From Geothrix paludis (lineage in GTDB: Bacteria > Acidobacteriota > Holophagae > Holophagales > Holophagaceae): a stretch of 64,000 nucleotides of DNA. Position 1 is the stretch's first letter. Each line of letters starts with the position of its first letter. The notes under the pieces are model-generated. The model saw only the letters and a list, made by a program, of their open reading frames with translations. It had not been told where the DNA came from and made no database searches. A program made the translations under genes and the position numbers. The stretch covers positions 248,001 through 312,000 of the forward strand of contig NZ_JAKZLC010000002.1 in the NCBI RefSeq assembly GCF_022808815.1. The letters are read 5' to 3'. Shown piece after piece: positions 27,672 through 34,961 of the stretch.

Positions 27672-28817
27672 ATGCTCGGTTTCTCGCTCACCCCCGAACA
27701 GCTGGCCGAAAAAGAACGGGCCCATACCTTCGCCGAGAAGATCATGCGGCCCGTGGCCCGCAAGTACGACGAGACCGGCGAGTGGGCCGTAGACGTCTAC
27801 AAGGCCGCCTTCGACTACGGCTACCTGCAGGCCCTGGTGCCCGAGGACTGCGGCGGTCCCGGCGCCTCCCAGATGGATGAGGCCATCGTCTGCGAAGAGC
27901 TGTCCTGGGGCTGCGGCGGCCTCTACACCTCCATCATGGCCAACGGCCTGGCCATGACCCCCCTGCTCATCGCCGCCAGCCCCGAGCAGAAGAAGAAGTG
28001 GCTGGGCATGATCGCGGAGGAGCCCAAGTTCGCCGCCTTCTCGCTCTCCGAGCCCAATGCCGGCTCCGACGCCGGCGGCATGAGCTGCCGCGCAGAGAAG
28101 AAGGGCGACAAGTACATCATCAACGGCACCAAGTGCTACTGCACCAACGGCGGCTACGCCGACTGGTACGCCCTCTTCTGCAGCACCGATCCCAGCAAGG
28201 GCGCCCGCGGCACCAGCTGCATCGTCGTCCCCCGCGACACGCCGGGCCTGGTGGTGGGCAAGGCCCTGGACAAGATGGGCCAGCGCGCCTCCAACCAGGT
28301 GGAGCTCTACTTCAATGACGCCGAGGTGCCCGCCGAGAACCTCCTCGGCAAGGAGGGCATGGGCTTCGTCATCGCCATGAAGACCCTGGACCAGACCCGC
28401 GCCGCCGTGGCCGCAGGAGGTGTGGGCGTGGCCCGCGCCGCCTACGAGATCGCCCTGCAGTACGCCAAGACCCGCGTCCAGTTCGGCCAGCCCATCTTCG
28501 CCAACCAGGCCATCAGCTTCATGCTGGCGGACATGGCCAAGAAGATCGAGGCCGCCCGCCTGCTCACCTGGCAGGCCGCCTGGATGACCGACAACGGCAT
28601 CAAGAACTCCAAGCAGAGCGCCATCGCCAAGACCTTCGCCACCGACACCGCCATGGAAGTCACCACCGACGCCGTGCAGATCCTCGGCGGCAACGGCTAC
28701 AGCCGCGACTACCTGGTCGAGAAGTGCATGCGCGACGCCAAGCTGCTCCAGATCTACGAAGGAACGAACCAGATCCAGCGCCTGGTCATCGCCAAAGAGA
28801 TCCAGCAGGGCAACTGA
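27672..28817 (+). CDS. Acyl-CoA dehydrogenase (short/branched-chain type)
   Basis: A 381-residue FAD enzyme that oxidises acyl-CoA to trans-2-enoyl-CoA and passes electrons to ETF. Family signatures are FSLSEPNAGSDAGG (FAD/substrate loop), TLDQTRAAVAAGGVGVARAA, RVQFGQPIFANQAISFMLADM and QILGGNGYSRDYLVEKCMRD. The catalytic Glu lies in YEGTNQIQR (near residue 362), the position used by short- and medium-chain enzymes. Butyryl-CoA or a similar short chain is the likely substrate. The ATG is preceded by AGAGG. No ETF gene is nearby. The last five codons (IQQGN) recur 137 bp downstream as part of a direct repeat that brackets an intergenic element. Confidence 0.93.
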   Translation: MLGFSLTPEQLAEKERAHTFAEKIMRPVARKYDETGEWAVDVYKAAFDYGYLQALVPEDCGGPGASQMDEAIVCEELSWGCGGLYTSIMANGLAMTPLLIAASPEQKKKWLGMIAEEPKFAAFSLSEPNAGSDAGGMSCRAEKKGDKYIINGTKCYCTNGGYADWYALFCSTDPSKGARGTSCIVVPRDTPGLVVGKALDKMGQRASNQVELYFNDAEVPAENLLGKEGMGFVIAMKTLDQTRAAVAAGGVGVARAAYEIALQYAKTRVQFGQPIFANQAISFMLADMAKKIEAARLLTWQAAWMTDNGIKNSKQSAIAKTFATDTAMEVTTDAVQILGGNGYSRDYLVEKCMRDAKLLQIYEGTNQIQRLVIAKEIQQGN

Positions 28818-28952
28818 CGGTCAGGGAACGGACGACCCCGCGGGTCACGAGTGAACGCGCCTGAATGGCGCGTTCCGAGTGGGGACCCGCTGGTTCGTTC
28901 AAACACCCAAGGTTGGCCACCCGGCCTGGCCGGGAAATCCAGCAGGGCAACT
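28800..28952 (+). repeat. 16-bp direct repeat bracketing an intergenic element
   Basis: ATCCAGCAGGGCAACT occurs at 28800-28815, covering the last five codons and first stop base of the acyl-CoA dehydrogenase gene, and again at 28937-28952. The second copy is followed by AA, so it also reads I-Q-Q-G-N-stop (TAA). The DNA between the copies is the nested-hairpin repeat. This is the footprint expected if an element inserted at the gene end and duplicated its target, or of a local duplication. Confidence 0.75.
28826..28936 (+). repeat. Nested-hairpin intergenic repeat, copy B (behind acyl-CoA dehydrogenase)
   Basis: The inner hairpin AACGCGCC-TGAAT-GGCGCGTT (28854-28874) is perfect. The outer arm GCGGGTC (28840-28846) pairs with GACCCGC (28884-28890), and GAACG (28826) pairs with CGTTC (28896-28900). 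A tail, AACACCCAAGGTTGGCC, leads into a third small stem. It shares GCGTTCCGAG, ACCCGCT and the GGTTGGCC tail with copy A at 4798-4936, while inner stem bases differ and remain paired. No open frame of interest. Confidence 0.7.
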
Positions 28953-28976
28953 AATCCACCCCGAATCCCTGTGCTC

Positions 28977-29004
28977 AGAAGGCGGCCCCCCGGGGCCGCC
29001 TTCT
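28977..29004 (+). terminator. Terminator of the acyl-CoA dehydrogenase transcript
   Basis: A 13-bp perfect stem (AGAAGGCGGCCCC with its complement, 2-nt loop) is followed by CCGTTTC. It lies just past the second copy of the direct repeat, consistent with being the original terminator displaced by the inserted element. Confidence 0.65.
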
Positions 29005-29092
29005 CCGTTTCGGGAGCCCAGGCGCAGCTGGGTCTGACGGCCATCCCGGGTCTGAAGATCAATACAAGAGCATGAATTCCGGCATTTGGGTC

Positions 29093-29121
29093 TTGAAGGC
29101 CCCAACACCCGACCCTAGAAT
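29093..29121 (+). promoter_or_regulatory. Promoter of the cold-shock gene
   Basis: TTGAAG (29093-29098) and TAGAAT (29116-29121) are spaced by exactly 17 nt. Transcription would start near 29128, giving a leader of about 164 nt. Confidence 0.55.
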
Positions 29122-29127
29122 CCCTGT

Positions 29128-29291
29128 CAACCATCCATCTTTACCAGCTCAACAGCCGTGAAAAGTGGGGGAGGGACTCCCGCCGGGGATCCCGGTTTCA
29201 CTCGGGCGCAAGCCCCCGCGATCCGCACGCCTGGTGCGTATCGCGCGACCAACCTCCAGGCTTATGGGACTCCATCCCAGGGAAGAAAGTC
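29128..29291 (+). promoter_or_regulatory. Long 5' leader of the cold-shock gene
   Basis: An untranslated leader of about 164 nt is implied by the promoter position. It contains several GC-rich self-complementary segments, for example CCGCACGC...GTGCG around 29233-29240, and ends with GGGAAGAAAGTC before the ATG. Long structured leaders are typical of temperature-responsive cspA genes; the particular fold here is not demonstrated. Confidence 0.4.
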
Positions 29292-29495
29292 ATGTCCGAA
29301 GGTACCGTCAAGTGGTTCAACGCCGAGAAGGGGTTCGGGTTCATCACCCCCGATGAGGGTGGGGCCGACATCTTCGTTCACTACTCCGCCGTCCAGGCCA
29401 AGGGGTTCCGCACCCTCGAGGAGAAGCAGCGGGTCAGCTTCGATGTGGTGCAGGGCCCCAAGGGGCCCCAGGCCGCGAACGTCAACAAGGTCTGA
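29292..29495 (+). CDS. Cold-shock domain protein (CspA family)
   Basis: A 67-residue single cold-shock domain that binds single-stranded nucleic acids and acts as an RNA chaperone. RNP1 is present as KGFGFI and RNP2 as DIFVHY, and the family start is [13 protein letters not shown]. The length is standard. The long leader suggests post-transcriptional control; whether it is cold-induced cannot be read from the sequence. A hairpin follows the stop. Confidence 0.95.
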   Translation: MSEGTVKWFNAEKGFGFITPDEGGADIFVHYSAVQAKGFRTLEEKQRVSFDVVQGPKGPQAANVNKV

Positions 29496-29509
29496 TCACC
29501 GTTTTTCCC

Positions 29510-29535
29510 CGGGCCCCGGTTCCGGCCGGGGCCCG
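29510..29535. terminator. GC hairpin behind the cold-shock gene
   Basis: CGGGCCCCGG and CCGGGGCCCG form a 10-bp perfect stem with a 6-nt loop. The T-run (GTTTTT) lies on the left side, so the polarity for a plus-strand intrinsic terminator is imperfect. Confidence 0.4.
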
Positions 29536-29552
29536 TCGCGTACCCTGGAGCC

Positions 29553-31232
29553 ATGAAGAAGGTCTCCGTCCGCCCGATCCTGGGCACCCTGCTGATCGCC
29601 TTGATGCTCCTCCTGTCGCTGGAGGGATTCCGCCGCGATCCCCGGTTCGGGTGGATCCTCCCGCTCACGGTCCTGGCCGGGGCCTGGCTGGGCTGGGCGA
29701 TCCGGCAGGCCTGGCTATACCCCCCGCGGCTGGCCCGCGCCGAGGCCATGTGGGCCGCCGGCGAGCCCGCCTCGGCCGTGGCGGAGTGCCTCTCCCGGGC
29801 GCCCCTGGCCACCGGTGAGCTGGGTTACCGGGTCCGCCTCCTGCGGAGCGCGGCGCACCAGGCCCTCGGTTACCGGGACCGGGCTTGGCTGGATGCCCTG
29901 GAGGCCCAGCTCGCCCGCCTTCCCCTCTGGAAACGCCTGGTGGTGTCCCAGGCCTTCCGGCGGGTTCCCGACACACCCTCGTTCCGCCGCATCGCCTGGG
30001 GGGACCGGTTCATCCGGGTGGCCCCGCGGATGGCCCGGCTGCGCCACCTGCAGGGCATCCTCCTCCTGCGCTCCGGCCGCGAGGATGCACTGCATCAGGC
30101 CTGGACGCGGTTTGAGGATGCCCTCCCCCTGGCCTGGGATGATCCGCTGGTGCTCGAGGACCTGATGCTGGCCGGGTTCCAGCATGGACGGGAGGACGTG
30201 GCCGAGCGCGCCCTGGCGACGCTGATCTCCCGCCACGGCGACCCGCGGCTCCCCTGGGACCGCGGGGCGGCGGGCATGTACCTGCTGCGGAACGGCCGGC
30301 CCGCCGAGGCCCTGGGCCTGGTCGGAGCCCTCCCCCGGGATCGCCGGGACCAGCCCCTGCCCTGGCTCGTGGAGTGCCTGTCCCGCCGGCGCATGGGGGA
30401 CATCGACGGAGCCTGGAGGACAGTGGAGGACGCGGTCGGACAGTTGCCGGACGCCTTCCGCCTCTGGATGGAGCGGTACCAGATCGCACTCGACCTGGAG
30501 CGCGACGCGGAGGCGCTCGGGAGCCTGGCGCGGGCCTGGCGGACCCTCCCGGAGGGGACGGAGGGGGACCTCCTCCGAGAAGAGTGGCAGCTCCGCCGGG
30601 CCGAGTTCGCCTTCTGGTGGGAGGGCGATCCGGCCTTCGCGAAACAGCTCCTCGTGAAGCTCCCGCCGGATCGCCGGGGCGATCACCGTCCGCCGCTCCT
30701 CCTGCAGGTCCGGGTGGCCCTGGGGGAATACGAGGCCGCCTACGGAGAGGTCGCAACCCTGCTTCAGCAGGCTCCAGACGACACGGGCCTCCTGCTGCTC
30801 CAGGCCGACTGCCTCGCCGGCCTGGAAGCCTGGGAGGCCCTGCTCCCCTATCTGAACGGCCTGGGGGAGTCCTGCCGGGAGCGTGCGGATTTCTGGCACC
30901 TGCGGGGGCTCGCCCGGGCCAACCTGGCCGATCACGTCCCCGCCCGCCTGGATCTGGAGCATGCGGTGCGGATGGACCCCCGGAACCTGGGATTCCTGAT
31001 GGACGCGGGGCATGCCTGTGCGGAACTGGGCGATTGGGACCGGGCCGAGAGCCACTGGCGGCAGGCCCTCCAATTGGACAGCCAGTCCGAGGAGGCCCTG
31101 ATCCAGCTGGCGGAGGCGAGGCGAGAGCTGGAGGACCTCGACGGGGCGCGACGCTACCTGCGCGAGTGCCTGCTCCACCACCCCGACAGCGCCGACGCCC
31201 AGGCCCGCCTGGCGGAGCTGGAGGCCAACTGA
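29553..31232 (+). CDS. Membrane-anchored tetratricopeptide-repeat protein
   Basis: A 559-residue protein with two N-terminal membrane segments (ILGTLLIALMLLLSL and ILPLTVLAGAWLGWAI) followed by a long helical region. The C-terminal part (about 400-555) is clear TPR: LRGLARANLADHVPARLDLEHAV, DAGHACAELGDWDRAESHWRQAL and LAEARRELEDLDGARRYLREC. The middle part is weaker TPR-like. There is no catalytic motif. It likely acts as a scaffold at the membrane; partners unknown. The gene is convergent with another TPR protein. Confidence 0.78.
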   Translation: MKKVSVRPILGTLLIALMLLLSLEGFRRDPRFGWILPLTVLAGAWLGWAIRQAWLYPPRLARAEAMWAAGEPASAVAECLSRAPLATGELGYRVRLLRSAAHQALGYRDRAWLDALEAQLARLPLWKRLVVSQAFRRVPDTPSFRRIAWGDRFIRVAPRMARLRHLQGILLLRSGREDALHQAWTRFEDALPLAWDDPLVLEDLMLAGFQHGREDVAERALATLISRHGDPRLPWDRGAAGMYLLRNGRPAEALGLVGALPRDRRDQPLPWLVECLSRRRMGDIDGAWRTVEDAVGQLPDAFRLWMERYQIALDLERDAEALGSLARAWRTLPEGTEGDLLREEWQLRRAEFAFWWEGDPAFAKQLLVKLPPDRRGDHRPPLLLQVRVALGEYEAAYGEVATLLQQAPDDTGLLLLQADCLAGLEAWEALLPYLNGLGESCRERADFWHLRGLARANLADHVPARLDLEHAVRMDPRNLGFLMDAGHACAELGDWDRAESHWRQALQLDSQSEEALIQLAEARRELEDLDGARRYLRECLLHHPDSADAQARLAELEAN

Positions 31233-31242
31233 CCTTCCGGGA

Positions 31243-32301
31243 TCAATCGGGCTTGATGTTCCGGAGCAGCGAGAGCTTGCTGTCGTAGCGGGCCTGCGCC
31301 TCGGGCTGGGCCCACTTGCGCGCTTTCTCAAGCGACTTGATGGCGTCCTTCGTCCGGCCCTGGGCCAGGGCCACCCGGGCCTGGATCCAGTAGAACTCCG
31401 GTTCGTAGGGAAGCAGCCGGATGGCCTGCTTGATGCGCCGCCCCGCCTCGTCCCACTGCTGCTCCCCGAGGGCTTCTTCGGCCAGGAAGGCGTTGAAGAA
31501 GGGGTCCCGCTTCCGGATCTCCAGACCGCGTTCGCGGTAGGCGGCCGCTTCCTCCGTGCGGCCCTGGGCCCGGAGGAGGTTCTCCAGGTTTCCGCAGGGG
31601 GCGCCGTCCTTGGGATCTTCGAAGAGGGCCTTCCGGAACGACGCCTCGGCGTCGGCGTCGTGCCCCTGGGCCCGCTGGACCACCCCCAGGATGTTCCAGC
31701 CCACGCCCAGGGCCGGGTCCACTTCGATGGAGTGGCGGGCGGCGTGGAGGGCTTCCTCCGGCTTTTCCTCCGCCAGCAGCTCCACCGCCCGGTTGCTGAA
31801 GTAAAGAGCCTGCACGCGCTTCGGCTCGAGCGGGGCGATCAGCAGGCTGTCCCGGCGCACTTCGGGCAGGAAATCGGCCACCAGCTCCTGTCCCAACGTC
31901 CCCGACTGCACCACGGCCACCACGTGCCGCTCGAACCGCACCGTCGAGCCCACCCGGCGCCAGCGGCTGATCCGCAGGGGTTCGCCGTACCGCACCTCGA
32001 GGCCGATGGACTTGCAGGCGCCCACGAAAAGCGCGGTGAGGCCTAGGCAGTTGGCTTTGCGATCCCGCCAGACCTCCTTGGGCGTCCGGGTGTAGGCATT
32101 GTCATAGACGATCCCCAGCCCGCCCTCCTCGGCGGGGGAGAAAAAGGCCCTGAGCAGGGTGGAGACCTTGGAGGGGATGCTCGGCCGGCCATTGGTCTGC
32201 TGGCGCGCGAAGGCCTGAACCTCCGGCGGTGGCTCGAAGGGATCCTCGCCAGCCGTCAGCAGCACGGCGCCGAACAGCAGCGGCAGGACACGCAAGCGCA
32301 T
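31243..32301 (-). CDS. Secreted transglutaminase-like plus TPR protein
   Basis: A 352-residue protein with a signal peptide (MRLRVLPLLFGAVLLTAGE). Residues ~70-160 resemble a transglutaminase-like cysteine-protease fold, with Cys in KANCLGLTALFVGACK, His in FERHVVAVV and Asp in VADFLPE, so the triad is intact. The C-terminal half is TPR repeats (SIEVDPALGVGWNILGVVQRAQGHDADAEASF and similar). The ATG at 32301 has GGGAG 6 nt upstream. Proteins of this layout may act in envelope maturation; the substrate is unknown. Confidence 0.72.
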   Translation of the reverse strand: MRLRVLPLLFGAVLLTAGEDPFEPPPEVQAFARQQTNGRPSIPSKVSTLLRAFFSPAEEGGLGIVYDNAYTRTPKEVWRDRKANCLGLTALFVGACKSIGLEVRYGEPLRISRWRRVGSTVRFERHVVAVVQSGTLGQELVADFLPEVRRDSLLIAPLEPKRVQALYFSNRAVELLAEEKPEEALHAARHSIEVDPALGVGWNILGVVQRAQGHDADAEASFRKALFEDPKDGAPCGNLENLLRAQGRTEEAAAYRERGLEIRKRDPFFNAFLAEEALGEQQWDEAGRRIKQAIRLLPYEPEFYWIQARVALAQGRTKDAIKSLEKARKWAQPEAQARYDSKLSLLRNIKPD

Positions 32302-32375
32302 GAAAGCTCCCGGCACAACATAGGGCTACGGACAGGAAGGTCAACGGGTTATGAGATGCTGGATGTGGAGGAATT

Positions 32376-33296
32376 ATGCCGCGCCCGACTGCCGTTGTGT
32401 GTGCCTATTCCAGCGTGGGGACCTCGGCCCTGCAGGGGCTGCTGGAAGCCGGGGTGGAAGTGAAGGCCCTGTACACCTACGCCCAAGGCTCCGATGAGCA
32501 GTGGTTCACACCGCCGGCCGTGGTGGCCGAGGCCCACGGGATCCCGGTCCACATGGCCCCCGCCTTCAACGCCGACGAGGTGTTCGAGGCCATCCGGGAC
32601 CACCGGCCCGACTTCCTCTTCAGCTTCTACTTCCGGGAGATGATCCAGGCGCGCTTCCTGGAGATCCCGAGGCTGGGGGCCTACAACCTGCATGGCAGCC
32701 TGCTGCCGAAGTACCGGGGCCGGGCGCCCATCAACTGGGTGCTAGTGAAGGGCGAGAGCGAAACCGGCATCACCCTGCACGCCATGACGCCCAAGCCCGA
32801 CGACGGCCACATCCTGGCCCAGGCCCGCCTCCCCATCGACTGGGACGAGACCGCCCTCAGCCTCACGCTGAAGGCGGCGGACGCCGGTCGGGGCCTTGTC
32901 CGCGAGGCCATGCCGGGCCTAGTGGACGGGAGCCTCCTCCGCATCGACCAGAAGACCCTCGGACCCTCCACCTACTTCGGGGGACGGAAGCCCGCCGACT
33001 CCCGACTCGATTTCGCCATGACGGCCCAGGAGGCCTTCAACCAGATCCGGGCCGTGGCCGACCCCTGGCCCAACGCCTTCCTCCAGACCGCCGAGGGCTC
33101 CGTCAAGGTGGCCTGGGCGCTGCCCACGGACCTGCCCTGCCCCCAGGGACGCTTCCTCGCCCTGCGCGATGGCGTGCTGCTCGGTTTCGCGGACGGGGCC
33201 CTGCGTCTCCACACGCTCAAGGTGGAGGGAACCCGGCTGGAGCGCCCCAGCGAGCAGGCCAACGCCCTCCGGATGCTCGGGATCAGCGAAGGCTGA
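32376..33296 (+). CDS. Formyltransferase, ArnA N-terminal-domain type
   Basis: A 306-residue 10-formyl-THF-dependent formyltransferase. It is very close in pattern to the N-terminal domain of ArnA (UDP-4-amino-4-deoxy-L-arabinose formyltransferase). It has FSFYFREMI followed by NLHGSLLPKYRGRAPINWVL (catalytic Asn and His near residues 104-106), then TGITLHAMTPKPDDGHILAQ (catalytic Asp near 141). A C-terminal OB-like region begins near residue 205. The NAD-dependent decarboxylase half of ArnA is absent and no other arn genes flank it, so the natural substrate may be another amino sugar nucleotide. Alternative: a methionyl-tRNA formyltransferase paralogue, less likely given the ArnA-like motifs. 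Confidence 0.82.
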   Translation: MPRPTAVVCAYSSVGTSALQGLLEAGVEVKALYTYAQGSDEQWFTPPAVVAEAHGIPVHMAPAFNADEVFEAIRDHRPDFLFSFYFREMIQARFLEIPRLGAYNLHGSLLPKYRGRAPINWVLVKGESETGITLHAMTPKPDDGHILAQARLPIDWDETALSLTLKAADAGRGLVREAMPGLVDGSLLRIDQKTLGPSTYFGGRKPADSRLDFAMTAQEAFNQIRAVADPWPNAFLQTAEGSVKVAWALPTDLPCPQGRFLALRDGVLLGFADGALRLHTLKVEGTRLERPSEQANALRMLGISEG

Positions 33297-33382
33297 ACCG
33301 TCCTTCCGGGCCTCCCGGCCGGATCTGGCTCCGACCCGGAATCCGGGGTATGCTGTCGCGCCCTCACGAGAAAAGGAAATCC

Positions 33383-34441
33383 ATGCGAAGCGTGATCACT
33401 GGAACCGGCATCGGCCTGCCTCCGCACGTCGTCACGAACGCGGCCCTGGCGCGGATCATGGACACCTCGGATGAGTGGATCCGGACCCGCAGCGGCATCC
33501 AGGAGCGGCGCTTCGCGGAGCCCGGCCAGGGCTCCACCGACCTGGGCGTGCTTGCCTCCCGGGCCGCCCTGGCCGATGCCGGGCTGGCGCCCGGGGACCT
33601 CGATGCGGTGGTGTTCGCCACCATGACGCCCGACCACCTCCTCCCCGGCGATGGCCCCCTGCTGCAGGCGGCGCTGGGACTCCGCACGAACCTCCCCACC
33701 TTCGACATCCGGCAGCAGTGCAGCGGCTTCCTCTACGGGCTGGAGCTGGCGGACCTGCTCATCCAGAGCGGCCGGTACCGGAAGGTCCTGCTGGTGGGGG
33801 CCGAGGTGCACACAGGCTTCATGCCCTGGCACCTGGGATGGGATACGGTGATCGGCCGCTCGACCCGCGAGGTCACCGATGTGGAGAAGGCCGAGAACAC
33901 CGCCAGCCGGGACCGCACCGTCCTGTTCGGCGACGGGGCCGGCGCCGTGGTGATCGAAGCGCGGGACGAGGACCGCGGCCTCCTGAAGACGAAGCTCTTC
34001 ACCGATGGCACCGGGGCGGGCGTGTTGACCATGCCGGGCGCCAGCTTCAAGCGCCGGCCCTTCGTGGACCAGGCGCAGATCGAAGCCGGCGAGACCCTTC
34101 CGGTGATGTCCGGCAAGGAGGTCTTCCGGTCCGCGGTGACCCTCATGCCGCAGGCGGTGCGGGACGTCTGCGACGAAGGGGGCGTGACGGTGGCGGACCT
34201 GGACCTGGTCCTGGTCCACCAGGCGAACCTCCGCATCATCGAAGGCGTGCAGAAGGCCCTTGGCCTCCCGCCGGAGAAGGTGCCCCACAACATCGAGCGC
34301 TACGGCAACACCACCGCAGCCACCCTGCCCATCCTCTTCCACGAGTGCCGCCAGCAGGGCCTGGTGCGCCCCGGCGGCCTGGTGGCCTTCACGGCCCTGG
34401 GCTCCGGCCTCCACTGGGGCGCGGCGCTCTACCGCGCCTGA
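33383..34441 (+). CDS. 3-oxoacyl-ACP synthase III (FabH-like)
   Basis: A 352-residue thiolase-fold synthase of the KAS III family. The catalytic Cys is in IRQQCSGFLYG (near residue 113), His in LVHQANLRI (near 279) and Asn in ERYGNTTAAT (near 309). This is the complete Cys-His-Asn triad for decarboxylative condensation of acyl-CoA with malonyl-ACP. The central insertion (GWDTVIGRSTREVTDVEKAE) is longer than in E. coli FabH (317 residues), typical of FabH-like enzymes outside the core fatty-acid cluster. No fab genes are adjacent, so it may prime specialised or branched fatty acids. AAAGG precedes the ATG. Confidence 0.88.
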   Translation: MRSVITGTGIGLPPHVVTNAALARIMDTSDEWIRTRSGIQERRFAEPGQGSTDLGVLASRAALADAGLAPGDLDAVVFATMTPDHLLPGDGPLLQAALGLRTNLPTFDIRQQCSGFLYGLELADLLIQSGRYRKVLLVGAEVHTGFMPWHLGWDTVIGRSTREVTDVEKAENTASRDRTVLFGDGAGAVVIEARDEDRGLLKTKLFTDGTGAGVLTMPGASFKRRPFVDQAQIEAGETLPVMSGKEVFRSAVTLMPQAVRDVCDEGGVTVADLDLVLVHQANLRIIEGVQKALGLPPEKVPHNIERYGNTTAATLPILFHECRQQGLVRPGGLVAFTALGSGLHWGAALYRA

Positions 34442-34471
34442 TTGCGGTTGGATCCCACCCGGGACTAGAAT
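34442..34471 (+). promoter_or_regulatory. Candidate promoter for the small secreted protein gene
   Basis: TTGCGG (34442-34447) and TAGAAT (34466-34471) are spaced by 18 nt, 22 nt before the ATG at 34494. Confidence 0.45.
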
Positions 34472-34493
34472 CCTGGCAAACCCCGGAGTCTCC

Positions 34494-34844
34494 ATGCGTG
34501 CCCTGACCTTCGGCGCCGCCCTGGCGCTGGTCCCCGCCCTTGTCCTGTCCGCAGGCACCCCCAGATCCCGCAAGCACTCGGGCGGCCCCGTGAAGACCGC
34601 CGGCGAGGCCAAGTCCATCGCCGAACGCGAAACCGGCGGCCGGGCCGTCAGCGCCCGGCGCATCCCCCTGAATGGCGCCTCCGGGGGCTGGGAGGTGGAC
34701 CTCCGTATGCCCGGCGAGGAGCGGGGCTGGCGCTGCATCATCGACAGCGACACCCACATGGTCCACAGCAAGGCCCGCATCGAGCAGCCCGGCGCCAAGG
34801 GCAAGGCCGATGGCGCCGTCCGCATGGTCAAGGGAAGCCGCTGA
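34494..34844 (+). CDS. Small secreted protein, PepSY-like
   Basis: A 116-residue protein with a signal peptide (LTFGAALALVPALVLSAG). The mature part contains KTAGEAKSIAERETGGRAVSA, then a segment ending in GWEVDLRMPGEERGWRCIID. The first part, a helix with an Ala-rich start, followed by strands carrying Trp-Glu-Val-Asp, resembles single PepSY repeats. The resemblance is moderate and no function should be assumed. It has its own promoter; CGGAG precedes the ATG. Confidence 0.6.
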   Translation: MRALTFGAALALVPALVLSAGTPRSRKHSGGPVKTAGEAKSIAERETGGRAVSARRIPLNGASGGWEVDLRMPGEERGWRCIIDSDTHMVHSKARIEQPGAKGKADGAVRMVKGSR

Positions 34845-34961
34845 CGGGGGCTCCCCGACCTGCGGCGATCGTTCGCCGGTTTTTCCCACCGCGCAGCCTG
34901 TCCGGCTTGACAGCCCGGCCTAGAATCGTACGTGCGGCCGATGCCGCAAGGAGAACGACAC

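Larger units (their letters stand above)
28818..29291 (+). other. Gene-free stretch of 474 nt: repeat, terminator, cold-shock promoter and leader
   Basis: From left to right the stretch holds the nested-hairpin repeat, the second copy of the 16-bp direct repeat, an intrinsic terminator, about 90 nt without recognised signals, the cold-shock promoter at 29093-29121, and a GC-rich leader up to the ATG at 29292. I see no convincing small gene in it. Confidence 0.7.

Noticed and set aside
29160-29291. A c-di-GMP (GEMM) riboswitch in the cold-shock leader, suggested by GGGCGCAAGCC
   Set aside because: Only one short word resembles the GEMM core; the conserved GCAAACC segment and tetraloop receptor are absent, so the rest of the fold is not supported.
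34907-34926. TTGACA followed by TAGAAT before the SPFH gene as a full promoter
   Set aside because: The two hexamers are only 8 nt apart, too close for one sigma-70 promoter. The TAGAAT may still be used with a weak -35 further upstream.
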